Assembly: GCA_050331455.1 (NCBI GenBank)
Contig: JBHJGV010000011.1
Location: 1-10,721, forward strand
Origin: CAYUYV01 sp050331455
GTDB lineage: Bacteria > Pseudomonadota > Alphaproteobacteria > JAJFIK01
Direction: 5' to 3'
DNA: 10,721 nucleotides
Shown: positions 1 through 6,152 of the stretch, piece by piece
Numbering within the stretch: position 1 is the stretch's first letter
Layout of the letters: each line of letters starts with the position of its first letter
Made by a program: the position numbers and the translations under genes
The notes under the pieces: model-generated
What the model was told of the DNA's origin: nothing
The model's database searches: none
The model's input: only the letters and a program-made list of their open reading frames with translations

Positions 1-684
1 GAACGGCGCGCCGTTGTAGTCGACGAGGAGCGGACGCTTCAGCTTGCCGCCGTCCCAGGCGGCGCCGAGTTCGTCAGGCGTGACGGCGCAGGGGCTGAAG
101 GCGCTCGACGGTTTCGACTGGAAGAAGCCGAAGCCCTTGGCGAGTTCGGCGGGGATGAGCCCGCGCAGCGAGACGTCGTTGACGATCATCACGAGACGGA
201 TGAAATCGCCCGCCTCGGCCGCGCTGACGCCCATGGGCACGTCGCCCGTGACGACCGCGACCTCGCCCTCCATGTCGATGCCCCAGCCCTCGTCCGTCGG
301 CATGGCGATGTCGTCGCGGGGCCCGAGAAAGCTGTCCGATCCGCCCTGATACATGAGCGGGTCTTCATAGAAGCTTGCGGGCACTTCCGCGCCCCGCGCT
401 TTTCTCACGAGTTCGACATGGTTGATATAGGCCGATCCATCCGCCCACTGATAGGCGCGCGGCAGGGGCGAGGCGCAGTCCCGCTCATGGAAGCGCTCAA
501 CGGGCACGGCGCCAGCCTCGAGGCTCGACGCGAGGTCGCGCAGTTTCGGCTCGGCCGTCGCCCAGTCGTCGAGGGCCGCCTGGAGGGTCGGCGCGACGCG
601 GCCGGCATCGGTGCAGCGGGTCAGATCTTTCGAGACGACGACGAGCCGGCCGTCGCGGCCCTCTTTCAATGAGGCGAGTTTCAT
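1..684 (-). CDS. fahA: Fumarylacetoacetate hydrolase family protein (3' end cut by window edge)
   Basis: Fumarylacetoacetase splits fumarylacetoacetate into fumarate and acetoacetate, the last step of tyrosine breakdown, in the cytoplasm. The frame opens with ATG at 684 behind a strong ribosome site (AAAGGAGA about 6 nt upstream) and stays open to base 1, giving 228 residues; bacterial members are usually about 330, so roughly the last third is missing. Visible family motifs are IDMEGEVAVV (residues 136-145), whose E139 and E141 match the two metal-binding glutamates of the mammalian enzyme. Next is IVNDVSLRG (167-175), with the metal aspartate D170, and then a Lys-Ser/Pro-rich loop near K191. 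It lies 49 bp downstream of hmgA on the same strand, which fixes the pathway assignment better than the fold alone, because FAH-fold proteins act on several beta-diketo acids. The motif matches are from memory of the family. Confidence 0.9.
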   Translation of the reverse strand, partial: MKLASLKEGRDGRLVVVSKDLTRCTDAGRVAPTLQAALDDWATAEPKLRDLASSLEAGAVPVERFHERDCASPLPRAYQWADGSAYINHVELVRKARGAEVPASFYEDPLMYQGGSDSFLGPRDDIAMPTDEGWGIDMEGEVAVVTGDVPMGVSAAEAGDFIRLVMIVNDVSLRGLIPAELAKGFGFFQSKPSSAFSPCAVTPDELGAAWDGGKLKRPLLVDYNGAPF

Positions 685-733
685 CGCAGTTCTCCTTTAA
701 TCTGCCCCCGGAGCGATCCTGAATGCGCAGCGG

Positions 734-1870
734 TCAGTCGGCGGCTTTCCAGCTATTGACGTAATCGGCGTTCTCGACCGACGCGGCGGCGTCGCAAATG
801 TCGAGGGGATCGCGGGTGTCGATCATCACCGCATATTCATCCGTCGCCGGCTTTTTCTGCTCCAGCATGTTCCGGAGCGCTTTCGGGTGCGGCCCGTGGG
901 TGAAGCCCGACGGGTGGAAGGTCATCATGCCGGCGTCGATATTGTCGCGGCTGAAGAAGTCGCCGGCGTGGTAGAACAGAACCTCGTCATAATCGTCGTT
1001 GTTGTGGAAGAACGGCACCTTGATCGCACCCGGATCGGTCTCGAAGGGGCGCGGCGTGAAGGTGCACACCACGAAGCGGTCCGCAACGAAGGTCGTGTGG
1101 GCGGAGGGTGGCAAATGATAGCGGTGGCTCATCAGGGGACGGATGTCCTTCACATTGAGCCGCACCGGCGCGAGATCGCCATGCCAGCCCACGGCGTCCA
1201 GCGGATTGTAGGGATAGGTCGCCACGGACACGGCGCCGCGCCGCTTGATGCGCACGGGCCAATCGCCCGGCTCTGCGGCCTGGGCCTGGAACGCATTATC
1301 GAGCTGGGGGACATCCAGCATGGCGGGGTCAAAAATCGCGTGGGGCCCGACGAGCCCTTTGTCCGGAAGCTGATAGCTGCCGCCGGTGGCCTCGACCAGC
1401 AGGGCCGTGAGCGCACCGTCAGGGGCCAGGCGCCACATGGTGCCCCGGGGCAAAACCACATAATCGCCTTCGGTCAAGCCGAGATGCCCGTAATCGCAGA
1501 ACAGATCCGCCGTGCCCCGATGGATGAAAAGCAATTCATCCCCATCGGCATTGCGTACGAGATGATCCATGGCCGCGCTGAGATGCCAGATGCGCATGAC
1601 GCAATGGGCATTGTGCAGGATGACCGCCGCGTCCCATGGGGACGTGGAAGGCGTTTCCACCTTGTTCAGATCAAATGCGCGGGGCCGCAGCGGGCCCTCG
1701 AAGCTCGACCAGCCCGTGGGCGGATTGCGGTGATACATATGGGTGGCGGGGCCGAAAAAACCCTCCTTGCCCATTTCCCTCTCGAAGGTGCCCTCCGGAA
1801 GGTCCGCATGGGCCTGGCGCGAGGCAGTGCCCTCGACTCTGGGAAAGCTGATATAGCGCTTCGAGGCCAT
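734..1870 (-). CDS. hmgA: Homogentisate 1,2-dioxygenase, short form
   Basis: This non-haem iron enzyme opens the ring of homogentisate to give maleylacetoacetate. The ATG at 1870 was chosen because GGGAGGA lies about 8 nt upstream and the protein then begins MASKRYISFPRVEG; the frame is open 36 codons further but without a convincing start. The protein is 378 residues, shorter than the classical Pseudomonas or human enzymes (about 430-445). An N-terminal block HMYHRNPPTGWSSFEGPL (residues 44-61) is typical of this shorter branch. The C-terminal cupin contains VPFFHNNDDYDEVLFYHAGD (285-304) and GFTHGPHP (322-329). H289, E296 and H325 (or H328) are the likely iron ligands by analogy with His-Glu-His of human HGD. 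It follows hppD by 135 bp and precedes fahA by 49 bp, all in one direction, consistent with one catabolic operon. Function is quite secure from context; ligand numbering is inferred. Confidence 0.93.
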   Translation of the reverse strand: MASKRYISFPRVEGTASRQAHADLPEGTFEREMGKEGFFGPATHMYHRNPPTGWSSFEGPLRPRAFDLNKVETPSTSPWDAAVILHNAHCVMRIWHLSAAMDHLVRNADGDELLFIHRGTADLFCDYGHLGLTEGDYVVLPRGTMWRLAPDGALTALLVEATGGSYQLPDKGLVGPHAIFDPAMLDVPQLDNAFQAQAAEPGDWPVRIKRRGAVSVATYPYNPLDAVGWHGDLAPVRLNVKDIRPLMSHRYHLPPSAHTTFVADRFVVCTFTPRPFETDPGAIKVPFFHNNDDYDEVLFYHAGDFFSRDNIDAGMMTFHPSGFTHGPHPKALRNMLEQKKPATDEYAVMIDTRDPLDICDAAASVENADYVNSWKAAD

Positions 1871-2005
1871 GGCCGATCCTCCCGGTTCCAACGGTTTTTG
1901 CTCTGTGGACCTGGTCCCGGGCGAAGCGGCAACCCCGCCCGGGCCGTCTCTCTTTCCATCCTTGTCGCAGGCCGGCAAGATCCGGTCTGCCCGCGAACGC
2001 TGCGA
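1871..2005 (-). other. hppD-hmgA gap with a GC-rich hairpin
   Basis: This 135-bp gap is long for an operon junction. It contains a perfect 8-bp inverted repeat, CCCGGGCG at 1916-1923 and CGCCCGGG at 1936-1943, with a 12-nt loop. No run of T follows it in the direction of hppD transcription, so it is not a standard intrinsic terminator. It could be an mRNA processing or stability hairpin or a partial attenuator that lowers hmgA relative to hppD. The role is inferred only from position and shape. The hmgA ribosome site (GGGAGGA) lies at the hmgA-proximal end of the gap. Confidence 0.45.
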
Positions 2006-3103
2006 TCACTCGTCGACTTTCAGCACACCGCGGCGGATCTGATCCCGCTCCATGCTTTCGAACAGGGCCTTGAAATTACCCTCGCCGAAGCCGTCGTCGC
2101 CCTGGCGCGAAATGATCTCGAAAAAGATCGGGCCGATCACCGCTTCCGTGAAAATCTGGAGCAGCAGGTGCCGGTTGTCGGTACCGTCGAGGAGGATCGC
2201 GCGGGCCTTCAGCTCTTCCACGGGCTGACCGTGGCCGGGCAAGCGCTCGTCCAGCATGTCGTAATAGGTTTCCGGCGGCGGCGTCATGAAGGCGACCCCG
2301 TTCGCGCGCAGGGCATCCACGGTGGCACAGATATCGTCCGTAGTCAGGGCGATGTGCTGAATGCCTTCGCCATTGTACTGGTCCAGATATTCGGCGATCT
2401 GGCTTTTGTCGTCGGAGGACTCGTTGATCGGAATGCGCAGCTTTCCGCATGGTCCGGTCATGGCACGGGATTTCAGGCCCGTATGCTGACCTTCAATGTC
2501 GAAAAAGCGGATCTGGCGGAAATTGAACAGGTTTTCATAGAAACCGGCCCAATGGTCCATGCGGCCCTGGTCTACATTGTGGGTCAGATGGTCCAGGACC
2601 TTGAGGCCCACGCCGCTCGGAGCCTGCTCGACGCCGTCAAGGGGGGCGAAGGCCCGGGCATAAAGATCGCCGCCGGCGTGGTCGACCAGATAGATCAGGC
2701 TGCCGCCGATGCCTTCGATGGCCGGCACATCCATCAGGCGGGCAGCGGTTGCCGGGCCGTCCGTCGCGCCCTGGGCCAGCAGCTTTTCATGGGCCTCGGC
2801 CGCATTGGCGACCCGAAAGCCCATGGCGCTCGCGCAAGGCCCGTGAACCTTGGTGAAGTCCGCGGCGTGGCCCGGCGTCTCGGTGGCCTCGGTCACGATG
2901 AAATTGATGTCGCCCTGGCGATACAGCGTGGCGGCCTTGCTCTTGTGTTTTGCAACGGCCGTGAAGCCGAGGCTTTTGAACAGGGCATGGATCGGCGCCG
3001 TGTCGGAGGCGGTAAATTCGACGAATTCGAAACCGTCCGTACCCATGGGATTTTCCCACAGGCTGTCGGAAGTCTGCGCGGCGAGGGCTGCACTCGGGCT
3101 CAT
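2006..3103 (-). CDS. hppD: 4-Hydroxyphenylpyruvate dioxygenase
   Basis: HppD converts 4-hydroxyphenylpyruvate to homogentisate by oxidative decarboxylation, ring hydroxylation and side-chain migration, using Fe(II). The protein has 365 residues, normal for bacterial members, and two vicinal-oxygen-chelate domains. ATG at 3103 has AAAGGAGTG about 8 nt upstream; the next in-frame ATG (3046) has no comparable site. The likely iron ligands are H172 in KVLDHLTHNVD, H250 in GIQHIALTTDD and E329 in PIFFEIISRQGDDGFGEGNF. These match the His-His-Glu set of the Pseudomonas enzyme. The C-terminal FGEGNFKALFESMERDQ block is the family gate helix. It is the first gene of the minus-strand hppD-hmgA-fahA run and is divergent from the Lrp-type gene, so control by that regulator is likely but inferred. 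Confidence 0.97.
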   Translation of the reverse strand: MSPSAALAAQTSDSLWENPMGTDGFEFVEFTASDTAPIHALFKSLGFTAVAKHKSKAATLYRQGDINFIVTEATETPGHAADFTKVHGPCASAMGFRVANAAEAHEKLLAQGATDGPATAARLMDVPAIEGIGGSLIYLVDHAGGDLYARAFAPLDGVEQAPSGVGLKVLDHLTHNVDQGRMDHWAGFYENLFNFRQIRFFDIEGQHTGLKSRAMTGPCGKLRIPINESSDDKSQIAEYLDQYNGEGIQHIALTTDDICATVDALRANGVAFMTPPPETYYDMLDERLPGHGQPVEELKARAILLDGTDNRHLLLQIFTEAVIGPIFFEIISRQGDDGFGEGNFKALFESMERDQIRRGVLKVDE

Positions 3104-3222
3104 GGGCGCTCACTCCTTTTCTGTGTGGTCGGCGCATCCGCGACCGACGGGTAGTCTTTAGAGTCATAGCGCCCACAAAGGCGCCATGTCCTTGCGTTTT
3201 CGTGCACCGGATCAGTGTCTTG

Positions 3223-3236
3223 CGCAGGATCCTGCG
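3223..3236. promoter_or_regulatory. Perfect 14-bp palindrome, candidate operator 1
   Basis: CGCAGGATCCTGCG reads identically on both strands with no mismatch. It lies about 120 bp upstream of the lrp-type start codon and of hppD, near the middle of their shared gap. Its inner half-sites GCAGG/CCTGC recur in the dyad at 3253-3267. The assignment as a binding site is inferred. Confidence 0.5.
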
Positions 3237-3252
3237 GCGGGTTGGGGCAAAG

Positions 3253-3267
3253 GCAGGGTTTCCCTGC
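3253..3267. promoter_or_regulatory. 15-bp dyad, candidate operator 2 or leader hairpin
   Basis: GCAGGG and CCCTGC are separated by TTT, a perfect 6-bp dyad. It shares the GCAGG/CCTGC half-sites of the palindrome at 3223-3236. If transcribed, it could instead fold as a small hairpin in the leader of the lrp-type gene, inside the larger GGGGCAA/TTGCCCC repeat at 3244-3294. The sequence does not settle which. Confidence 0.45.
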
Positions 3268-3355
3268 GCCGGGTTGCCAAGCTGCGCTTGCCCCGGGACG
3301 CAAGGACGGGAAAAATCAAGCCAATGATGATGAAAGACGGGAGAGACCGCTCGCC

Positions 3356-3844
3356 ATGGCCGCCCACCGCCTTGACCAGATCGATTTGCGTATCTTGAAC
3401 GCGCTGCAGGAGAACGGCCGTCTGTCCAATGTGGATCTGGCGGGACGGGTCGGTCTGTCTGCCTCGGCCTGCCTGCGGCGGGTCCAGGGGCTGGAGCAGG
3501 AGGGCTATATCACCGGCTACTCCGCCTATCTGGACGCGAAACGGCTGGGTCTCGGCATCACGGCCTTCGTCCAGGTCCAGGTCGCCCAGGACAACGAAAG
3601 CGCCACCCAGGAATTCCGGGAGCGGATCGGCGCCATGGCCGAAGTGGTCGAGTGTTACGCCGTGACCGGCAGTTTCGACTATTTGCTCAAGGTGATGGCG
3701 GCCGACATGGAACGCTTCGAACAATTTGCCATGAAACGGCTGCTCAAGACCCCCGGCGTGCGCGACGTGCGCACCTGTTTCGTGCTCGACACCATGAAGG
3801 CCGCGTCCGTTCTGCCCATCACCGAACAGGGGGGCGATCCTTAA
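3356..3844 (+). CDS. Lrp/AsnC family transcriptional regulator
   Basis: The protein is 162 residues, the usual length for the leucine-responsive regulator family. The ATG at 3356 gives MAAHRLDQIDLRILNALQEN, the standard family N-terminus; GGGAGAG sits about 10 nt upstream. Residues 22-49 (RLSNVDLAGRVGLSASACLRRV onward) form the winged helix-turn-helix. Residues about 65-145 form the RAM ligand-binding and oligomerisation domain, with TGSFDYLLKV (104-113) containing the conserved Gly-x-x-Asp turn. Members sense amino acids or related metabolites and often regulate a neighbouring operon. Here the gene faces hppD and lies upstream of phhA, so it probably senses an aromatic amino acid or keto acid and controls this locus. 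The effector and the sign of control cannot be read from sequence. It is not the NtrC-type PhhR or IclR-type HmgR used for these genes in Pseudomonas. Confidence 0.92.
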   Translation: MAAHRLDQIDLRILNALQENGRLSNVDLAGRVGLSASACLRRVQGLEQEGYITGYSAYLDAKRLGLGITAFVQVQVAQDNESATQEFRERIGAMAEVVECYAVTGSFDYLLKVMAADMERFEQFAMKRLLKTPGVRDVRTCFVLDTMKAASVLPITEQGGDP

Positions 3845-3903
3845 GGCGTTGGGCCTTGAAGCATTGGGCCTTGAAGCATTGGGCCTTGAAGCATTGGGCC
3901 TTG
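3843..3903. repeat. 15-bp tandem repeat array (about 4 copies)
   Basis: Three identical copies of GGGCCTTGAAGCATT (3851-3865, 3866-3880, 3881-3895) are followed by a partial copy, GGGCCTTG (3896-3903). They are preceded by a degenerate half unit at 3843-3850. The array begins at the stop codon of the lrp-type gene and lies in the 193-bp gap before phhA. The 15-bp unit is a multiple of three, so both strands read through as pentapeptide repeats. No ribosome site or known protein supports such coding. It is probably a slippage-prone minisatellite. Confidence 0.9.
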
Positions 3904-4037
3904 CGGCTCCAAAACGCTTGCGGATTTCAGGCATTTGACCCACTCTCTGCGCCCCGATGGGGCCGGCGGACCGCTATACCCGTTCCCATACGGATGATGC
4001 GGGGCTGGGGCCCGAAGGAGCAGCAGGAGGCGTTGCC

Positions 4038-4910
4038 ATGGCCAGTCTTGCCGACTATGCCAAGACCCATCCGGATATCAATCCGGACTTCACGATCGAT
4101 CAGGGTTGGGATCACTACACCCCCGAGGAACATGACGTCTGGCGCACGCTCTACCGCCGGCAGGCTGACGTGTTGCCCGGCCGCGCTGCGCCGGAGTTCC
4201 TGGAAGGACTGACCCGGCTCGACCTGGGCGAAGATCGGATCCCGGATTTCCGGCGTCTCAATGACGAGCTTTTCAAGCTTACCGGCTGGACCGTAGTGGC
4301 CGTGCCGGGCCTCGTGCCGGACGACGTCTTTTTCGAGCACCTCGCCAATCGGCGCTTCGTCGCGGGCCAGTTCATCCGCAAGCCCGAACAATTGGACTAT
4401 CTCCAGGAACCGGACATTTTCCACGATGTCTTCGGCCATGTGCCCCTGCTCGCCAATCCGGTCTTCGCCGACTATATGGAAGCCTATGGCAAGGGCGGGC
4501 TCAGGGCGCTTGGCTTCCACACACTGCACAATCTGGCCCGGCTTTATTGGTACACGGTGGAGTTCGGCCTGATTGAGACGTCGGATGGGTTGCGGATCTA
4601 CGGGGCCGGGATCGTGTCGTCCAAGGGCGAATCCATTTTCAGCCTGGAGGACCCTTCACCGAACCGGGTCCATTTCGACCTGATCCGTCTGATGCGCACC
4701 AAATACCGGATCGACGATTATCAGCAGACCTATTTCGTCATTTCGGATTTCAAGGAACTCTTCGACGCCACAGTGCACAAGGACTTTGCCCCGATCTATG
4801 AGGCCATGGGAACATATGAGGATGTGGAGCCGGAAACAGTTCTGAAGGAGGACCGCATCCATCACCGGGGCACCCAGGACTATGCCCGTGCCAAGGCGGG
4901 CCTGTCGTGA
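4038..4910 (+). CDS. phhA: Phenylalanine 4-monooxygenase (phenylalanine hydroxylase)
   Basis: PhhA hydroxylates phenylalanine to tyrosine with O2, tetrahydropterin and Fe(II), feeding the tyrosine catabolic genes on the other side of the regulator. ATG at 4038 was chosen over an in-frame ATG at 3957. It has GCAGGAGG 7 nt upstream and gives a 290-residue protein starting MASLADYAK, near the length of single-domain bacterial enzymes. The iron-binding motif DIFHDVFGHVPLL (residues 126-138) supplies H129 and H134. E175 in YWYTVEFGL (170-178) is the third ligand; these match H138, H143 and E184 of the Chromobacterium enzyme. No regulatory ACT domain is present, as expected in bacteria. No pterin-4a-carbinolamine dehydratase gene (phhB) is adjacent; the next gene overlaps the stop codon by 4 bp and is an RNA methyltransferase. 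Confidence 0.97.
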   Translation: MASLADYAKTHPDINPDFTIDQGWDHYTPEEHDVWRTLYRRQADVLPGRAAPEFLEGLTRLDLGEDRIPDFRRLNDELFKLTGWTVVAVPGLVPDDVFFEHLANRRFVAGQFIRKPEQLDYLQEPDIFHDVFGHVPLLANPVFADYMEAYGKGGLRALGFHTLHNLARLYWYTVEFGLIETSDGLRIYGAGIVSSKGESIFSLEDPSPNRVHFDLIRLMRTKYRIDDYQQTYFVISDFKELFDATVHKDFAPIYEAMGTYEDVEPETVLKEDRIHHRGTQDYARAKAGLS

Positions 4911-6085
4911 CCACCGCAACACTGACCCTGAAGCCGAGGGCGGACAAACGAGCCGGTCAAGGTCATCCCTGGATTTATTCCAACGAGATCGACATGACGC
5001 CGGCTCTCACGGCGCTTGCCCCGGGCACACCCGTAGATGTGCAGGGGCCCGGCGGGTCCTTCGGCCTGGCCCTGTTCAATCCGCGCACCCTGATCGCGGC
5101 CCGCCTCCTCGGCGTGCCGTCGGACCGGCCCGTCGAGGCGGTCGTGGGGGAGCGGATCGATGCGGCTCTGGCCCTACGGGAACGGCTCTTCCCGGATCCC
5201 TTTTACCGCTTGGTCCATGCGGAAGGTGACGGCCTGCCCGGCCTCGTGATCGACCGCTTTGGTGACGTTTTCGCGGTCCAGGCCAATGTGGCGGGGATGG
5301 ATCGGATGCTGGACAGCCTCACCCGCCATCTGGTGCACCGTTTCGCCCCTCGCGCCATTGTGGCGCGCAATGACAGTCCGTCCCGGGAGCTTGAGGGTTT
5401 GGTCCGGGACACCCGCCTGCTCCATGGCAGCCTCGACGGTCCCGTCACCGTGGTGGAAAACGGGGTTTCTTACCGGGCCGATGTGGGGGAGGGGCAGAAA
5501 ACCGGCTGGTTCTACGACCACCGGCCGAGCCGGGCCCATATGGCCAGCCTGACCCCGGGGGCGCGCGTGCTCGACCTTTACTGCCACACGGGCGCTTTCG
5601 GCATTCTGTGTGCGGCCCAAGGGGCGGAGTCCGTGGCGGCCGTGGACCGCTCCGCGCCGGCCCTGGCCCTCGCCAAATCCGCTGCGGACAGCGCCGGTCT
5701 CGGCGAACGCATGCATTTCCATAAAGGCGATGCCTTTGCGGCCCTTGAGCATTTTGCCCGTACGGGAGCGGTGTTCGATGCCATCATCGCCGATCCGCCG
5801 GCCTTCGTGAAATCGCGAAAAGATCTGAAATCGGGCATCAAAGGCTATCGCAAGCTTGCGCGATTGTGCGCGCCCGTCCTGGCGCCGGGCGGGCTGCTGC
5901 TCGCCGCGTCCTGCAGTCATCTGGTGGACATGGAGTCCTTCCGCGCTCAGACAGTCCGTGGGCTGGCAGAGGCGGGGCGGACCGGGCGCATCCTGCGGTC
6001 CGGCACCGCGGGCCCGGACCACCCGGTGCATCTGCACCTTCCGGAAACATCCTATTTGAAGGCCCTGACGGTCCACGTGGACTGA
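4907..6085 (+). CDS. RlmI-like class I SAM-dependent rRNA methyltransferase
   Basis: This 392-residue protein has an N-terminal PUA-type RNA-binding domain (about residues 3-75, with the GHPWIYSNEI signature at 19-28). A linker domain with GDGLPGLVIDRFGD (107-120) and a C-terminal Rossmann methyltransferase domain follow. The latter shows GQKTGWFYDHRPSR (196-209), SAM motif I VLDLYCHTGAFG (221-232), motif IV ADPPAFVKSR (295-304) and ASCSHLVD (334-341), with a candidate catalytic cysteine at C336. This is the architecture of E. coli RlmI, which makes 5-methylcytosine in 23S rRNA; exact substrate here is not proven. Translation starts at GTG 4907, sharing the GTGA overlap with the phhA stop, so it is probably translationally coupled to phhA. 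No alternative downstream start is better placed. A functional link to phenylalanine catabolism is not evident. Confidence 0.9.
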   Translation: MTTATLTLKPRADKRAGQGHPWIYSNEIDMTPALTALAPGTPVDVQGPGGSFGLALFNPRTLIAARLLGVPSDRPVEAVVGERIDAALALRERLFPDPFYRLVHAEGDGLPGLVIDRFGDVFAVQANVAGMDRMLDSLTRHLVHRFAPRAIVARNDSPSRELEGLVRDTRLLHGSLDGPVTVVENGVSYRADVGEGQKTGWFYDHRPSRAHMASLTPGARVLDLYCHTGAFGILCAAQGAESVAAVDRSAPALALAKSAADSAGLGERMHFHKGDAFAALEHFARTGAVFDAIIADPPAFVKSRKDLKSGIKGYRKLARLCAPVLAPGGLLLAASCSHLVDMESFRAQTVRGLAEAGRTGRILRSGTAGPDHPVHLHLPETSYLKALTVHVD

Positions 6086-6117
6086 CTGGGACGTCGGGTC
6101 ACGTGAATGCAGGATGT

Positions 6118-6151
6118 AGGGTGCGGGTTGACCATCCGCACCCTGTCGTTT
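6118..6151. terminator. Probable bidirectional terminator hairpin
   Basis: A perfect 9-bp stem, AGGGTGCGG (6118-6126) with CCGCACCCT (6136-6144), encloses a 9-nt loop. On the plus strand it lies 33 nt after the methyltransferase stop and is followed by GTCGTTTG, a modest U-containing tail. On the minus strand it lies 8 nt after the stop of the convergent gene, but no T run follows. Its position between convergent genes supports a terminator role. Confidence 0.75.
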
Positions 6152-6152
6152 G

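Larger units (their letters stand above)
3104..3355. promoter_or_regulatory. Divergent control region between hppD and the lrp-type gene
   Basis: This 252-bp non-coding region must hold promoters for both flanking genes. It contains a perfect 14-bp palindrome CGCAGGATCCTGCG (3223-3236) and a second dyad GCAGGGTTTCCCTGC (3253-3267). Both have the half-sites GCAGG/CCTGC, with centres 30.5 bp apart, close to three helical turns. A 10-bp perfect inverted repeat, GTCCTTGCGT (3188-3197) and ACGCAAGGAC (3298-3307), flanks both. GGGGCAA (3244-3250) and TTGCCCC (3288-3294) enclose the second dyad. A weaker GGTCG/CGACC repeat (3127-3131, 3141-3145) lies in the probable hppD leader. No convincing -35/-10 pair could be picked for either direction. 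Lrp/AsnC proteins commonly bind several spaced sites in their own divergent control region, which fits this arrangement, but binding is inferred. Confidence 0.6.

Noticed and set aside
887..3154. Very long plus-strand open frame (755 codons) opposite hmgA and hppD
   Set aside because: It is antisense to two enzymes with complete catalytic motifs. Its peptide has no recognisable domain, is rich in Arg/Gly/His, and is explained by high GC content.
3155..3172. TAAAGA/TATGAC boxes as the hppD promoter
   Set aside because: No matching -35 element at proper spacing could be found, so a specific promoter call is not supported.
3843..3903. Possible CRISPR array
   Set aside because: The units are directly adjacent with no unique spacers and only 15 bp long; no cas genes are present.
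3212..3943. Minus-strand open frame with RPNAS pentapeptide repeats
   Set aside because: The repeats are the reverse reading of the 15-bp tandem array, and the rest is antisense to the Lrp-type gene. There is no ribosome site and no family match.
3935..3980. TTGACC (3935-3940) as a phhA promoter with TATACC near 3975
   Set aside because: The spacing is about 34 bp instead of 16-18, and no other -10 box is at the right distance.
3957..4037. Upstream ATG at 3957 as the start of phhA
   Set aside because: It would add 27 residues of non-family sequence without a ribosome site, while ATG 4038 has GCAGGAGG at ideal distance.
5174..6076. 300-codon minus-strand frame within the methyltransferase gene
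   Set aside because: It is antisense to clear SAM-binding and PUA motifs and shows no plausible domain of its own.
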